Positions 44,933 through 54,196 of a stretch of 64,000 nt of DNA are shown in pieces (position 1 is the stretch's first letter; every line of letters starts with the position of its first letter). The notes under the pieces are model-generated. The model saw nothing but the letters and a program-made list of their open reading frames with translations, had not been told where the DNA came from and did not search any database. This DNA is from Desmonostoc vinosum HA7617-LM4. GTDB taxonomy: Bacteria > Cyanobacteriota > Cyanobacteriia > Cyanobacteriales > Nostocaceae. The stretch is from assembly GCA_019359515.1 (NCBI GenBank), contig JAHHHC010000002.1, positions 248,001-312,000 of the forward strand, given 5' to 3'. A program made the translations under genes and the position numbers.

Positions 44933-45051
44933 ATCTAGCATTAAAATTCCTCGCCCACAAGGGGACGAGGAATTTGGTAATTGGTAATTGGTAATGGGTA
45001 ATAGGCCAATTACCCATTACCTTAAATTAGGCGATCGCTTTTTTAAATTTT

Positions 45052-45080
45052 TCCTGACGCAGTTAAAAGCAAGATGGATA
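45052..45080 (+). promoter_or_regulatory. promoter of small RNA copy 1
   Basis: TCCTGA, then 17 bases, then TGGATA. Copies 2 and 3 have CCCGGA-17-TGGATA. The -35 box differs by one base from TCCGGA, the DIF-type motif known from heterocyst-differentiation-dependent promoters in Anabaena. Confidence 0.6.
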
Positions 45081-45086
45081 TATAGA

Positions 45087-45146
45087 TAGTAGATGCACCT
45101 TAATTAAATCACAGTCCTCGGCTTTTAGTTGGGGACTTTTTTTATT
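45087..45146 (+). ncRNA. tandem small RNA, copy 1
   Basis: The predicted transcript starts about 7 bases after TGGATA. The shared body is GTAGATGCACC followed by an AT-rich linker. The terminator stem is GTCCTCGGC/GTTGGGGAC (loop TTTTA, with G:U pairs), followed by seven Ts. About 60 nt. Most diverged of the three copies. Confidence 0.7.
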
Positions 45147-45211
45147 AATTTATAGTGGTTAATTATTTAGATATTTATGACTATAAAATGATAGTTGAAA
45201 AATTGGTTTCT

Positions 45212-45240
45212 CCCGGATGCTACTCTAAATCGAATGGATA
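45212..45240 (+). promoter_or_regulatory. promoter of small RNA copy 2
   Basis: CCCGGA-17-TGGATA at the same distance from the shared transcript body as in copies 1 and 3. Confidence 0.65.
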
Positions 45241-45246
45241 AATAAA

Positions 45247-45306
45247 TGGTAGATGCACCCTAATAAATTATTGCCCCCAGCTTTTGACTGGGGGCTTTAC
45301 TTTTAA
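45247..45306 (+). ncRNA. tandem small RNA, copy 2
   Basis: Body GGTAGATGCACCCTAA then linker and stem GCCCCCAG/CTGGGGGC (loop CTTTTGA), then TTTACTTTT. The stem letters differ from the other copies at several positions, with both sides changed so that pairing is kept. Confidence 0.75.
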
Positions 45307-45330
45307 AAAACAAATTTCAAATAAAAATTT

Positions 45331-45359
45331 CCCGGATTTAGCAATAAGCAAAATGGATA
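45331..45359 (+). promoter_or_regulatory. promoter of small RNA copy 3
   Basis: CCCGGA-17-TGGATA, identical in both boxes and spacing to copy 2. Confidence 0.65.
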
Positions 45360-45365
45360 AATAAA

Positions 45366-45424
45366 TGGTAGATGCACCCTAAAAAATTACAGTCCTCACC
45401 TAAAAACTGAGGACTTTTCTTATT
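45366..45424 (+). ncRNA. tandem small RNA, copy 3
   Basis: Body GGTAGATGCACCCTAA, linker, stem AGTCCTCA/TGAGGACT (45391-45398 with 45408-45415), then TTTTCTTATTT. The 3' end meets the stop codon of the convergent exoD gene. Confidence 0.75.
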
Positions 45425-46025
45425 TAAATATGGCTGGTATTAAACTAGGTGCTAGCCATAATGCATAACCAATAAATGCAAATAATGCAGTAATTAAACC
45501 AGTGATGACATAACTAATACAAATTAATAAACCATCCGATTCAATGGTGGCAACTGCTAATAATAAGATTCCAACCGTGGGGATAGGGTTTGTAAAAGGA
45601 ACTGGCAACATTAATAATATTGTTAGCCAAGAGATACAAATTCCATTAATTCGCCAAACTAAATGATTATGAGCTATTTTTGTCAACCGAGGACGGGTAA
45701 TTTTTTGTAATATTTTGGTGAGGCGTCCGAGATTTTGTAAAAGTAACTGGGCAAAAACGCGAGGAAATTTGTAATTAGCCATTCTTCTCGGTAGCCAAGG
45801 CGATCGCCTTCCCAAAATCATCTGCACTGATAACAACAAGCAAGCAGCACCAAAAGGCCCCGCCAATCCTGGTGGCATCGGAAATAAAAAAGGCAAAACT
45901 AATAACGCAATAACCAAACTAAAACCCCTTTCGGAAGTTTCTGCCAGAATATCACCCAAAGTTAACGGTTGTTCAGCTAGGCGTTGCAGCAACGACTTAA
46001 TATCTTGAGCAAATCTTAGATGCAT
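45420..46025 (-). CDS. exoD: ExoD-family exopolysaccharide synthesis protein
   Basis: 201 residues. Begins [20 protein letters not shown] then [20 protein letters not shown], the diagnostic ExoD motif, with further helices at about 125-145, 150-165 and 170-195. [12 protein letters not shown] is also typical. In rhizobia exoD affects exopolysaccharide production; the mechanism is unknown. The gene converges on the small RNA array, so the last RNA could pair with the exoD 3' end over a few bases. Confidence 0.88.
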   Translation of the reverse strand: MHLRFAQDIKSLLQRLAEQPLTLGDILAETSERGFSLVIALLVLPFLFPMPPGLAGPFGAACLLLSVQMILGRRSPWLPRRMANYKFPRVFAQLLLQNLGRLTKILQKITRPRLTKIAHNHLVWRINGICISWLTILLMLPVPFTNPIPTVGILLLAVATIESDGLLICISYVITGLITALFAFIGYALWLAPSLIPAIFK

Positions 46026-46026
46026 T

Positions 46027-46198
46027 TCTGGGGATTGGGGACTGGGGACTGGGGACTGGGGACTGGGGACTGGGGACTGGGGACTGGGGACTGGGGATTG
46101 GGGACTGGGGATTGGGGATTGGGGACTGGGGGATTGGGGACTGGGGATTGGGGACTGGGGGACTGGGGGACTGGGGACTGGGGGACTGGGGACTAGGA
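46027..46198. repeat. VNTR of GGGGACTG/GGGGATTG units
   Basis: About 22 head-to-tail units of 7-8 bases, GGGGACTG or GGGGATTG, with two or three GGGGGACTG variants. It lies directly before the exoD start, so length changes could alter its promoter spacing. The same unit, in either orientation and in shorter runs, occurs at 3080-3130, 33170-33230 and 51840-51870. Confidence 0.9.
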
Positions 46199-46232
46199 AA
46201 TAATTTTCTTGATTCCAATTACGAATTACGAA

Positions 46233-47162
46233 TTACGAATTAACTTCTGATGGTACTAAAACAGTCACAGCTTTAGGTATAACCCGAAAATGAGCGGGGG
46301 TGTAGGTAGTGATTTCACCATCAGTATTTATTGGACGCGGTTTACGAGTATTAACTCTTATTTCCTGTCCATGCAGGGCGCGGACATTCCGCGAATTAAT
46401 GTGTCGCCCTTGTCGCATCGCAGGAAGTATAAGTATAATTTGCCACCAATGTTTAATTTCTATACTATAAAGATCCAACCTTTGATCATCTATTGTGGCA
46501 TCATGGACTATTGCCATACCACCACCGTAGTAGCGCCCGTTACCTACAGCAATTTGTACTGTTTTGACGCGAATTGATTGACCGTTAATGATGATTTCTG
46601 CACGAAAAGGCCGGGCCTCCCAAACTACTTGCAATGCCGTAGCAGCGTAAGCAAGTATTCCCCAGCGACGTTTGACTTCTGTGGTAAGTCGCTGGGTAAT
46701 TTTCACACTCAATCCTAAGCTAGCGACATTAAAAAAGTGCTTGTCGTTTACCCAGCCTAAATCAATGCGGCGCTGTTCCCCATAAGCGATAATTCTACAA
46801 GCTTCGGCTAAAGAGTTAGGAATTCCCAATGTCCTTGCGAGGTCGTTGGCTGTTCCTAAAGGTAAAATTCCTAAAGGCAACTTGGTATCAACTAATCCAT
46901 CCACGGCGGCGTTGAGAGTACCATCTCCGCCCCCAACTATCACCAAATCAACTTGATTTTGATAGCGTAATATAACCTCAGAAAGATGTTTGGGGTCTTC
47001 TGTTGACTCCTCAATTAAATTGAAGCCAAGTGTTTCAAGATGATGAATTGCTTCTTCTAAACGTTGCTGTCCTTGGCGGGCATGACGATTTACCAACAGC
47101 AGTGCGCGGGGACTTGTGGGTAATGCCTTTGGTAATTGATCTGTCCAATTATCCGTATTCAT
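46233..47162 (-). CDS. diacylglycerol-kinase-family lipid kinase (YegS/BmrU-like)
   Basis: 309 residues from ATG 47162; the open frame to 47285 runs through repeat sequence. Nucleotide-binding motif [18 protein letters not shown], then [22 protein letters not shown] and [10 protein letters not shown] are all family marks. Phosphorylates a lipid such as diacylglycerol or a long-chain base. Monocistronic, flanked by repeats on both sides. Confidence 0.9.
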   Translation of the reverse strand: MNTDNWTDQLPKALPTSPRALLLVNRHARQGQQRLEEAIHHLETLGFNLIEESTEDPKHLSEVILRYQNQVDLVIVGGGDGTLNAAVDGLVDTKLPLGILPLGTANDLARTLGIPNSLAEACRIIAYGEQRRIDLGWVNDKHFFNVASLGLSVKITQRLTTEVKRRWGILAYAATALQVVWEARPFRAEIIINGQSIRVKTVQIAVGNGRYYGGGMAIVHDATIDDQRLDLYSIEIKHWWQIILILPAMRQGRHINSRNVRALHGQEIRVNTRKPRPINTDGEITTYTPAHFRVIPKAVTVLVPSEVNS

Positions 47163-47420
47163 AATATTCTGCTTAAAGTTAACTATAAGATCTGACTTGA
47201 TTGATGAAATTATTTGCGTAGACAGGGAGTAGGGGAGCCACTGCGGTGAAGTACTTGCACCTCTTAAGGTTTCCGCCGATAGCAAAGTGCTGAACCCGAA
47301 GGGTCTTGGGGTTTCCCCAAGTGGCGTAGTAGGAAGTGGGGGAAGAGAGATTTTATAGGTATACGGAGTTTTTTCACCAAATCAAATATGAGTTCTATAT
47401 AAAAAGGTCTTGAGATTGTT

Positions 47421-48125
47421 ATGAAAGGTACCAATAATTCTAGGGGACGGCGTTTACTATATCGTTGCAGTTACTATTTATTTGGTTTTGTTTTATCTAG
47501 TCTAACTCTATTAGCTCTGGGTGTGTTGATACCTAGAAAATGGAATAATTACTCACAACATGGGTGTAATTTGAATATTTGTATTTCTAACACGGGAATT
47601 CATTCTAATATTATAGTGCCCATCAAAAATGATGCTTTTAATTGGAAAGAATATATATCTCTAGATAAGATTGGTAAGGATACTAATAATAGTTACAATT
47701 ATTTAAGTTTTGGTTGGGGCGATCGCGATTTTTATATGTCAACGCCAAATGTGGCGGATTTCAAATTGTCTACGACTTTTAAGGCTTTATTTTTACCAAC
47801 TCCTTCTGTGATGTATGTTAAAGGTTATCAGTCAATTCCTAATGAGTTAGAAGTTAAATGTATTAAAGTTAATCAAACAGATTATTTACAATTAATGCAA
47901 TTTATTCAAGCAAGTTTTCAACTTAATGCTCAAAATCAAAAAGTTCGTATTGGTGATGGTCACACCGATAATGCTGGTTTTTATGCGGCAAAAGGTAGTT
48001 ATTCTATATTAAGAAATTGTAATTCTTGGACAGGTGAAGGTTTGCGAAAAGCTAATGCAAATACTCCCTTATGGGATGGGTTATCTTTTGCGATTATGTT
48101 GCATTTGAGAAGTGGTTGTAGGTAA
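47421..48125 (+). CDS. TIGR02117 (DUF2459) family protein
   Basis: 234 residues. One N-terminal membrane helix (LFGFVLSSLTLLALGVLI), then a periplasmic domain with NICISNTGIHSNIIVPI, FGWGDRDFYMSTP, HTDNAGFYAAKGSYSILRNC and NSWTGEGLRKAN. The conserved His, Cys and Asn suggest a papain-like hydrolase fold; family members were first noted beside urease genes. No urease gene is nearby. Activity unknown. Confidence 0.85.
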   Translation: MKGTNNSRGRRLLYRCSYYLFGFVLSSLTLLALGVLIPRKWNNYSQHGCNLNICISNTGIHSNIIVPIKNDAFNWKEYISLDKIGKDTNNSYNYLSFGWGDRDFYMSTPNVADFKLSTTFKALFLPTPSVMYVKGYQSIPNELEVKCIKVNQTDYLQLMQFIQASFQLNAQNQKVRIGDGHTDNAGFYAAKGSYSILRNCNSWTGEGLRKANANTPLWDGLSFAIMLHLRSGCR

Positions 48126-48559
48126 GAGTAGTGAGTGGGCTTCGACTTCGCTCAGCCCACGGTAAATGGGAGTAGGGAACTTGTAATGAGCTTGTCCTGA
48201 GCAGAGCCGAAAGGCAAAGTCGAAATATGAAGAAAAAAGGCAAAGAATAAGACAAGATTTTGAGTTTTGCCTTTTATCTTTTGCCTTTATGCTAACCTTT
48301 ATCGCGAGGGGAAACTAGATGTGTTTTAGTTTATATCAATTCAAAATTAAGGAGACATGATGTGTTACGTCTCTACAATGGTTGATGTGTTGCGTTCTTA
48401 ATTACGAATTACGAATTACGTTAGCGCAGCGTAAAGCCTGCGGCATAGCTTCGCTTAGAGCGAGTCCTCGAGCGTCGGTACGAGCGTCAGCGTAAAGCCT
48501 ACGGCATAGCTTCGCTTAGAGCGACACAGGAGCGTCGCGTCATTACGAATTACGAATTA
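48126..48559. other. gene-free stretch with clustered dispersed palindromes
   Basis: No gene seen. 48417-48545 holds three tandem-like pieces of the GC-rich element (GTTAGCGCAGCG, GTAAAGCCTGCGGCATAGC, TTCGCTTAGAGCGA) bordered by TTACGAATTACG. 48240-48290 has an inverted repeat of AAAAGGCAAA...TTTTGCCTTT that could end either neighbouring gene. Confidence 0.55.
48417..48545. repeat. cluster of GC-rich dispersed palindromic elements
   Basis: Two copies of GTAAAGCCT[GA]CGGCATAGC and TTCGCTTAGAGCGA, the second insertion-like copy nested after GAGCGTCGGTACGAGCGTC. The same GTAAAGCC and AGCTTCGCTTAGAG words occur at 381-440. Confidence 0.7.
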
Positions 48560-49429
48560 CTAACCAACGTCATCATGGGCGAAGCGGTTGAAGAGAAAAT
48601 CTAGAGCATAGTTACGTAGTTTATAGTATTCTGGATCTTCCATGATGCGGGCGCGATCGCGGGGACGAGGAAAGGGAATTTCCATGACTTCACCAATTTT
48701 GGCATGGGGGCCGTTGGTCATCATGACCAATTTGTCTGCTAAAAATAATGCCTCATCGATGTCGTGGGTAATCATTAACACTGTGCAGCGGTTATCGTTC
48801 CAAATTTTTAGCAATTCTTCTTGTAATTCTTCTTTGGTGATGGCATCTAGCGCCCCAAAGGGTTCATCTAAAATTAAAACTTTGGGACGAATTGACAAAG
48901 CACGGGCAATAGAAACCCTTTGTCTCATACCACCAGACATTTGCATAGGTTTCTTTTCCATGGCATCGGCTAATCCCACCATTGCTAAATTATCGCGGAC
49001 GATCGCTCTTTTTTCAGCTTCGGGTTTATTGGGATAAACGGCGTTAACGGCAAGGTAAATATTTTCAAAAGCAGTCCGCCAAGGTAGCAAGGCATAGTTT
49101 TGAAAGACAACCATTCTGTCTGGGCCTGGTTTAGTAATTGGCTGTCCTTCTAATAAGACTTGCCCGGAGGTAGGAAAGTTAAAACCGGATACCATATTTA
49201 GCAGCGTCGATTTGCCACAGCCAGAGTGACCGATGACGCAAATAAATTCGCCTTGTTCTACGTTGAGGTTAACACCGTCGAGGACGGTGAAGGGGCCTTT
49301 TTTGGTGGGATAAATCTTAGAGACATCTTTAATTTCTAGAAAAGGTTGGCGGCTGATGGTTGTAGTGACTAATGGTTTTCCTAGTTCTTCTCTAGGCATG
49401 TCGGTTACTCTAGAAGTGCGGTTTTGCAT
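48560..49429 (-). CDS. nrtD: nitrate/nitrite ABC transporter ATPase NrtD
   Basis: 289 residues. Walker A GHSGCGKST, signature MSGGMRQRVSIARAL, Walker B VLILDEPFGALD, H-loop MITHD, all intact. High similarity to the first half of NrtC upstream. With NrtB and NrtC it drives nitrate import. Last gene of the nrtABCD set; 251 bp of repeats separate it from nrtC. Confidence 0.95.
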   Translation of the reverse strand: MQNRTSRVTDMPREELGKPLVTTTISRQPFLEIKDVSKIYPTKKGPFTVLDGVNLNVEQGEFICVIGHSGCGKSTLLNMVSGFNFPTSGQVLLEGQPITKPGPDRMVVFQNYALLPWRTAFENIYLAVNAVYPNKPEAEKRAIVRDNLAMVGLADAMEKKPMQMSGGMRQRVSIARALSIRPKVLILDEPFGALDAITKEELQEELLKIWNDNRCTVLMITHDIDEALFLADKLVMMTNGPHAKIGEVMEIPFPRPRDRARIMEDPEYYKLRNYALDFLFNRFAHDDVG

Positions 49430-49680
49430 GGCTGTTTTGGGTTTAATAAATTTATGGGACTGGGGAGCCAGTCATATCATGTCCGTTTAAAGACTTATGA
49501 TTTGGCTGACGCGGAGATAGGGAGACGCGGGGACGCGGAGAAACTTTTATGATAAGTGATTAGCCTGACATGATGTCGCGTGCGGAGGCGTCCTCCGTTG
49601 AGCGAACTGGCGTGACTGGGGAAGAGGACGCGGGGACGCGAAGAAAATTTCTTTCTCATCCCCCTCATCTTCTTACTCCT

Positions 49681-51687
49681 CTACGACGCGACTCTCCTCA
49701 CGGGGGAATCGAGAATTACTTCGGCGACTGAGAAATCACGTTTAATTGGCAAGTTGTTGAGATAGGTGATTGGGTCGTCGGCATTAAAGGGAGTACCATC
49801 GAAGAGTTTGATGGGTTGGCGAATGTAGCTGATATCTAAGCCTAATTCCCGCGCTGCGGTGCTAAATACACGCACTCGACAAACGCGTTCGACAACTTCT
49901 ACCCAGTTTCTGGGGAAGGGAGTGTCACCCCAACGCGCTAGTTGACTCATAATCCAAATTTGTTCGGTGCGGCTGGGACGGTTAATGGCAGACTCAGAAT
50001 AAAACTGGTGGTGGGCGTATTGCCTGAGTGGATGGTCTAAGTCACAGACAAGGCTGTTGGGATCTTCGAGTTGGATATACTCAAGATCTGTGCTGACATA
50101 TTCGCGTCGGGCTAATATTTGCCGCACTTCTTCAGCATTGTCGTGAATTGCACAGTAATAGCAAGCTTCTAATAAGGCTTTGGTTAAGGCAATGTGGGTG
50201 TTGGGATGATTTTCTGCCCAATCTTCCCGCACACCGAGAACTTTACCGGGGTGTCCTAGCCAAACTTCTAAGTCGGTAGCAATGGTAAAGCCCACACCTT
50301 CAACGGCGGCGCGATAGTTCCAAGGTTCACCCACGCAGTAACCATCTATACTGCCACTTCGCAAGTCGGCTACCATCTGGGCTGGGGGAATTGTCTTCAT
50401 GTCTACATCGAAGTCTGGGTCAATTCCCCCAGCTGCTAGCCAGTAACGCAGCAGTAAATTGTGCATGGATGCGGGATGCACTACCCCCATTGTGTGACGT
50501 TGGTCACGGGTACGAAGCAAGTAATTTTTGAAGTCTGATAGGGTTTGCACGCCTTGGTCATAAAAGCGTTTTGCCAAGGTGATGGCATTACCGTTACGCG
50601 TCATCGTCAAGGCGGTGACGACTGGCAGAGGTTGATTGTTGTGTCCTCCCAGTGTTAGCCACATTGGCATCCCCGAAGGCATTTGTGCAGCATCTAAATA
50701 ACCGCCAGTCATGCCATCAACAATACCCCGCCAGCTGCTTTCCCGCACGAGGTTGACTTCATCTAAACCATGCTTGGTAAAGAAACCTTTTTCCTTGGCG
50801 ACTGCTAAGGGGGCGCAAGCAGTTAGAGGTAAGAAGCCAATATCTAGGTTAACTTTTTCTAAACCATGACGAGCGATCGCCGCTGTTTTTCTGGCCCGAA
50901 TTTTCTTGATGCGTTTCTGCTGGTTGAGGAAGTAAATCATCTCACTCCGCAAGCTGTAGTAACTGGGATGTTCAACTACTTCCATCCGCTTGCGGGGTCT
51001 GGGGATATCTACTTCTAGGATGTCACCAATTTTGGATTCGGGGCCATTGGTTAACATGACAATTCTGTCAGATAACAGCACCGCCTCATCGACATCGTGT
51101 GTCACCATCACGGCGGTTACTTCATTTTCTTCGCAGATTTGCATTAATTGTTCTTGCAAATTGCCGCGTGTGAGTGCATCCAACGCCCCAAAAGGTTCAT
51201 CTAATAATAGTAACTTGGGACGGATTGCTAAAGCGCGGGCGATCGCTACACGTTGTTTTTGTCCACCCGATAACATACCGGGCTGTTTGTCAGCATGGGG
51301 ACGCAACCCCACCATATCGATGTGTTTCTCAATAATTGCATTGCGTTCCGGTGCAGGTAAACCCTTCATTACCGAGTCTACAGCCAGGGCAATATTTTCT
51401 CTGACTGTCCGCCAAGGCAACAGCGAATAATTTTGAAACACCACCATCCGGTCAGGCCCTGGTTTACTAATTCTTTGTCCTTCCAGAGTCACAATACCAT
51501 CAGTGGGTAAATCCAAACCCGCGATCATATTTAAGAGAGTAGATTTACCACAACCGGAGTGACCAATCAAAGAAACGAATTCTCCTTTTTTAATTTGGAG
51601 GTCAATACCTTTGAGGGCGATATACTTGCCACCACCAGTTAAGTTAAAAACTTTATCAATTTGGTCAACAGCGACGAATACAGACAT
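49681..51687 (-). CDS. nrtC: nitrate transporter ATPase/sensor fusion NrtC
   Basis: 668 residues. Residues 1-265 form an ABC ATPase (GHSGCGKST, LSGGQKQRVAIARAL, LLLLDEPFGALD). Residues about 280-668 resemble NrtA (LDIGFLPLTACAPLAVAKEK; DFDVDMKTIPPAQMVADLRS; SIDGYCVGEPWNYRA). In Synechococcus this C-terminal domain mediates ammonium-triggered inhibition of nitrate uptake. This fusion is a hallmark of cyanobacterial NrtC. Followed by repeats, then nrtD. Confidence 0.96.
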   Translation of the reverse strand: MSVFVAVDQIDKVFNLTGGGKYIALKGIDLQIKKGEFVSLIGHSGCGKSTLLNMIAGLDLPTDGIVTLEGQRISKPGPDRMVVFQNYSLLPWRTVRENIALAVDSVMKGLPAPERNAIIEKHIDMVGLRPHADKQPGMLSGGQKQRVAIARALAIRPKLLLLDEPFGALDALTRGNLQEQLMQICEENEVTAVMVTHDVDEAVLLSDRIVMLTNGPESKIGDILEVDIPRPRKRMEVVEHPSYYSLRSEMIYFLNQQKRIKKIRARKTAAIARHGLEKVNLDIGFLPLTACAPLAVAKEKGFFTKHGLDEVNLVRESSWRGIVDGMTGGYLDAAQMPSGMPMWLTLGGHNNQPLPVVTALTMTRNGNAITLAKRFYDQGVQTLSDFKNYLLRTRDQRHTMGVVHPASMHNLLLRYWLAAGGIDPDFDVDMKTIPPAQMVADLRSGSIDGYCVGEPWNYRAAVEGVGFTIATDLEVWLGHPGKVLGVREDWAENHPNTHIALTKALLEACYYCAIHDNAEEVRQILARREYVSTDLEYIQLEDPNSLVCDLDHPLRQYAHHQFYSESAINRPSRTEQIWIMSQLARWGDTPFPRNWVEVVERVCRVRVFSTAARELGLDISYIRQPIKLFDGTPFNADDPITYLNNLPIKRDFSVAEVILDSPVRRVAS

Positions 51688-51870
51688 AATAATTTTGGGG
51701 ATTGGGGATTAGGGGAATTGGGGTACGACTTCGCTCAGCCCACGGGGAATGGGGAATGGGGAATTGGGCTTCTCTGCGAGACGCTACGCGTAGCAAGATC
51801 CCGAAGGGTACGACTTCGCTCAGCCCACAGGGAATGGGAATTACAATAGTTCTTTCCCAGTCCCCAGTCC

Positions 51871-52710
51871 CTACTTCTGTTCTGCGGGTAAAATTTTATT
51901 TTGAATCCAAGCCATTAATTTATCTAGCAAAAGACCGACAACGCCGATGTAAACTAGAGCTAAAATTACCTCGCTGACGTTGTTATTTTGATAGGCATCC
52001 CAGATAAAGAAGCCAATGCCGACGATACCAGACATGACGATTTCGGCGGCGATAATTGCTAACCAAGCTAAACCGATCGCAATTCTCAAACCTGTGAAAA
52101 TGTATGGTAAGGCAGCAGGAATTAAAATGTTGGTGAAATATTCTTTTTTGTTGAGTTGTAGAACTTTGGCAACGTTGTTGTAATCTTGGGGAATTTGGGT
52201 AACGCCGACAGCAGTATTAATTAAGATGGGCCAAATTGCGGTGATGAAAATTACAAAGAGGGCTGCTGGTTCGTTTTGTCGTAATGCTGCCAGAGAAATT
52301 GGTACCCAAGCCAAAGGTGGTACAGTCCGCAATAACTGAAAGATGGGGTCTAAAGCTTTGGACATTGTTTTATTAACACCAATCAAAACGCCCAAGCCAA
52401 TACCAACAATTGCCGCTAAGGTATAACTAATTGCAACGCGTTTGAGGCTGGCGAGAATCTGCCAAAATAAACCTTTATCTATACCGCCTCGGTCATAAAA
52501 AGGCCAGAAAATTAATACCCAAGTGTCTTGAATAACTTGTATTGGCCCTGGTAATGTAGCGCCAGGAATCCAAGAAAACAACTGCCAAATACCTAAGAAA
52601 ATTAGTATAGCAAGAACTGGTGGGACGAGTTCAGGAAATTGTTTTTGCAGACGGGATACAAAGCCATTATCAAACTTAGGGCTTGCAGGGCGTTTTTGCG
52701 CGACGGTCAT
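51871..52710 (-). CDS. nrtB: nitrate transporter permease NrtB
   Basis: 279 residues with six membrane helices and the permease EAA-like loop (QIPQDYNNVAKVLQLNKKEYFTNILIPAALP). FSWIPGATLPGP and IWQLF are typical of the NrtB/SsuC/TauC family. Lies between nrtA and nrtC; 183 bp of repeats separate it from nrtC. Confidence 0.94.
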   Translation of the reverse strand: MTVAQKRPASPKFDNGFVSRLQKQFPELVPPVLAILIFLGIWQLFSWIPGATLPGPIQVIQDTWVLIFWPFYDRGGIDKGLFWQILASLKRVAISYTLAAIVGIGLGVLIGVNKTMSKALDPIFQLLRTVPPLAWVPISLAALRQNEPAALFVIFITAIWPILINTAVGVTQIPQDYNNVAKVLQLNKKEYFTNILIPAALPYIFTGLRIAIGLAWLAIIAAEIVMSGIVGIGFFIWDAYQNNNVSEVILALVYIGVVGLLLDKLMAWIQNKILPAEQK

Positions 52711-52780
52711 GTAATCTGTTCTCCTCGAATTTAGGTTAGCTAATATGTGTCAGTTTTCGTATAGTTTGTAGTCAGGACTT

Positions 52781-52796
52781 TAGTGCTAAAGCACTA
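52781..52796. repeat. 16-bp palindrome between nrtA and nrtB
   Basis: TAGTGCTAAAGCACTA within a longer GTAGTCAGGACTT...AACTAC context, a widespread dispersed cyanobacterial repeat. It may form a hairpin in the nrt mRNA and lower expression of genes after nrtA. Confidence 0.65.
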
Positions 52797-52816
52797 ACTA
52801 CAGACTTTCACAATGA

Positions 52817-54196
52817 CTAAACACTGACTTTCTTGATTTTGAGATTCTTCAGATATGCTTCTGGGTTCTCTGGGTCAAACTTGATACCATCAAAAAACTC
52901 TTCTACGCCGCGAGATGTGTTTGTGGGAATGTCGGCGGTGGCGATACCTGCTTCTTTGGCGGCTTCTTTCCAAATATCTTCGCGGTTGACTTTATTAATG
53001 AGTTCTTTAGCTTTGGCGGCGTTATTGGCAATGTAATCTTTTGGTAAAAATCCCCAACGAACGTTTTCGGTAATGAACCATAAATCATGACTCTTGTAGG
53101 GATAAGAAACGCTACCTTTTTCGTCTTTCCAATAGTAAGCAGCCATGGATTTATCATCGATTTTGCGACCATCACCCATGTCATATTTACCTTGGTAGGG
53201 GTCTATCAAAATTTCGGCTGGTAGGTTGAAATAATTGCGAGATGCAAGAATTTGAGCTGCTTCTTTGCGGTTATTAAAGTTATCTAACCACTGCTGGGCC
53301 TCCATGATTCCTTTTAAAATTGCTTTGGTGGCTTTGGGATTTTTATCAACCCAGTCAGCCCTCATGGCCAAATATTCTTCGGGGTGATTTTTCCAAATCT
53401 CTGCGGTTAAGGCGGCGACATAGCCAATTTTGTCTTTGACGAGGCGGTAAGGCCAAGGATCGCCGGTACTAAAGGCATCCATTGTGCCTGTTTTCATGTT
53501 GGCAACGGTTTGCGCTGCGGGAACTGTCAGCAGTTTGACATCTGCATCAGGATCTAAGCCGCCAGCAGCTAACCAATAACGAATCCATAAGTCTTGGTTG
53601 ACGTGGGGAAAGGTGAATGCAGCGGTAAAGGGTGTTGAGGATTTGAGTTCTGTGAATAAAGATTTAGCACTAGCAAGTTGTAAATTGATACCTTTGCCTT
53701 GGTGTTTACTGGCGATCGCAATCCCATTTCCATGTGTAATTAGTTGACATAATACATACATGGGGATTTTTTGATTGCCTTTGGTAATTAAACCTTCTGT
53801 AATTAAATGTGGCATTGGCATCTGCCACTGCCCGCCATCAATACCACCACCAACAGCACCAATTTCTACGTTATCTCTAGCTGAACCCCAAGAAGCTTGT
53901 TTGGAAAGATTAACATCGGTCATGCCATACTTCGCAAAGAAGCCTTTTTCTTTGGCAATAATTAAAGGAGCCGCTTCTACAATTGGGATATATCCTAATT
54001 TAACTGTGGTAGTTTCTGGTTTTTGCTCAGGACTCAGATTAGCTACAGATACTGCTGTTGGCTGTGATTGACTGCTACCACCAGTCAAGCTATCAGGGGG
54101 ATTTCCTAAGCAGCCTTTGAGGAATACAGCACCCGCTGATGCTCCTGCTGTTAATATAAATTTGCGCCGAGAAAATTGATTAAAAAATTCAGTCAT
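52817..54196 (-). CDS. nrtA: nitrate-binding lipoprotein NrtA
   Basis: 459 residues from ATG 54196, which has AGGAGA 6 bases upstream; a longer frame to 54280 lacks support. [10 protein letters not shown] is a Tat-type twin-arginine motif, followed by a lipobox-like AVFLKGC (Cys29). The binding domain has [33 protein letters not shown] and [13 protein letters not shown], matching nitrate-binding NrtA. It captures nitrate in the periplasm and delivers it to NrtB. First gene of the operon; nirA, usually upstream, is not in the window. Confidence 0.95.
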   Translation of the reverse strand: MTEFFNQFSRRKFILTAGASAGAVFLKGCLGNPPDSLTGGSSQSQPTAVSVANLSPEQKPETTTVKLGYIPIVEAAPLIIAKEKGFFAKYGMTDVNLSKQASWGSARDNVEIGAVGGGIDGGQWQMPMPHLITEGLITKGNQKIPMYVLCQLITHGNGIAIASKHQGKGINLQLASAKSLFTELKSSTPFTAAFTFPHVNQDLWIRYWLAAGGLDPDADVKLLTVPAAQTVANMKTGTMDAFSTGDPWPYRLVKDKIGYVAALTAEIWKNHPEEYLAMRADWVDKNPKATKAILKGIMEAQQWLDNFNNRKEAAQILASRNYFNLPAEILIDPYQGKYDMGDGRKIDDKSMAAYYWKDEKGSVSYPYKSHDLWFITENVRWGFLPKDYIANNAAKAKELINKVNREDIWKEAAKEAGIATADIPTNTSRGVEEFFDGIKFDPENPEAYLKNLKIKKVSV

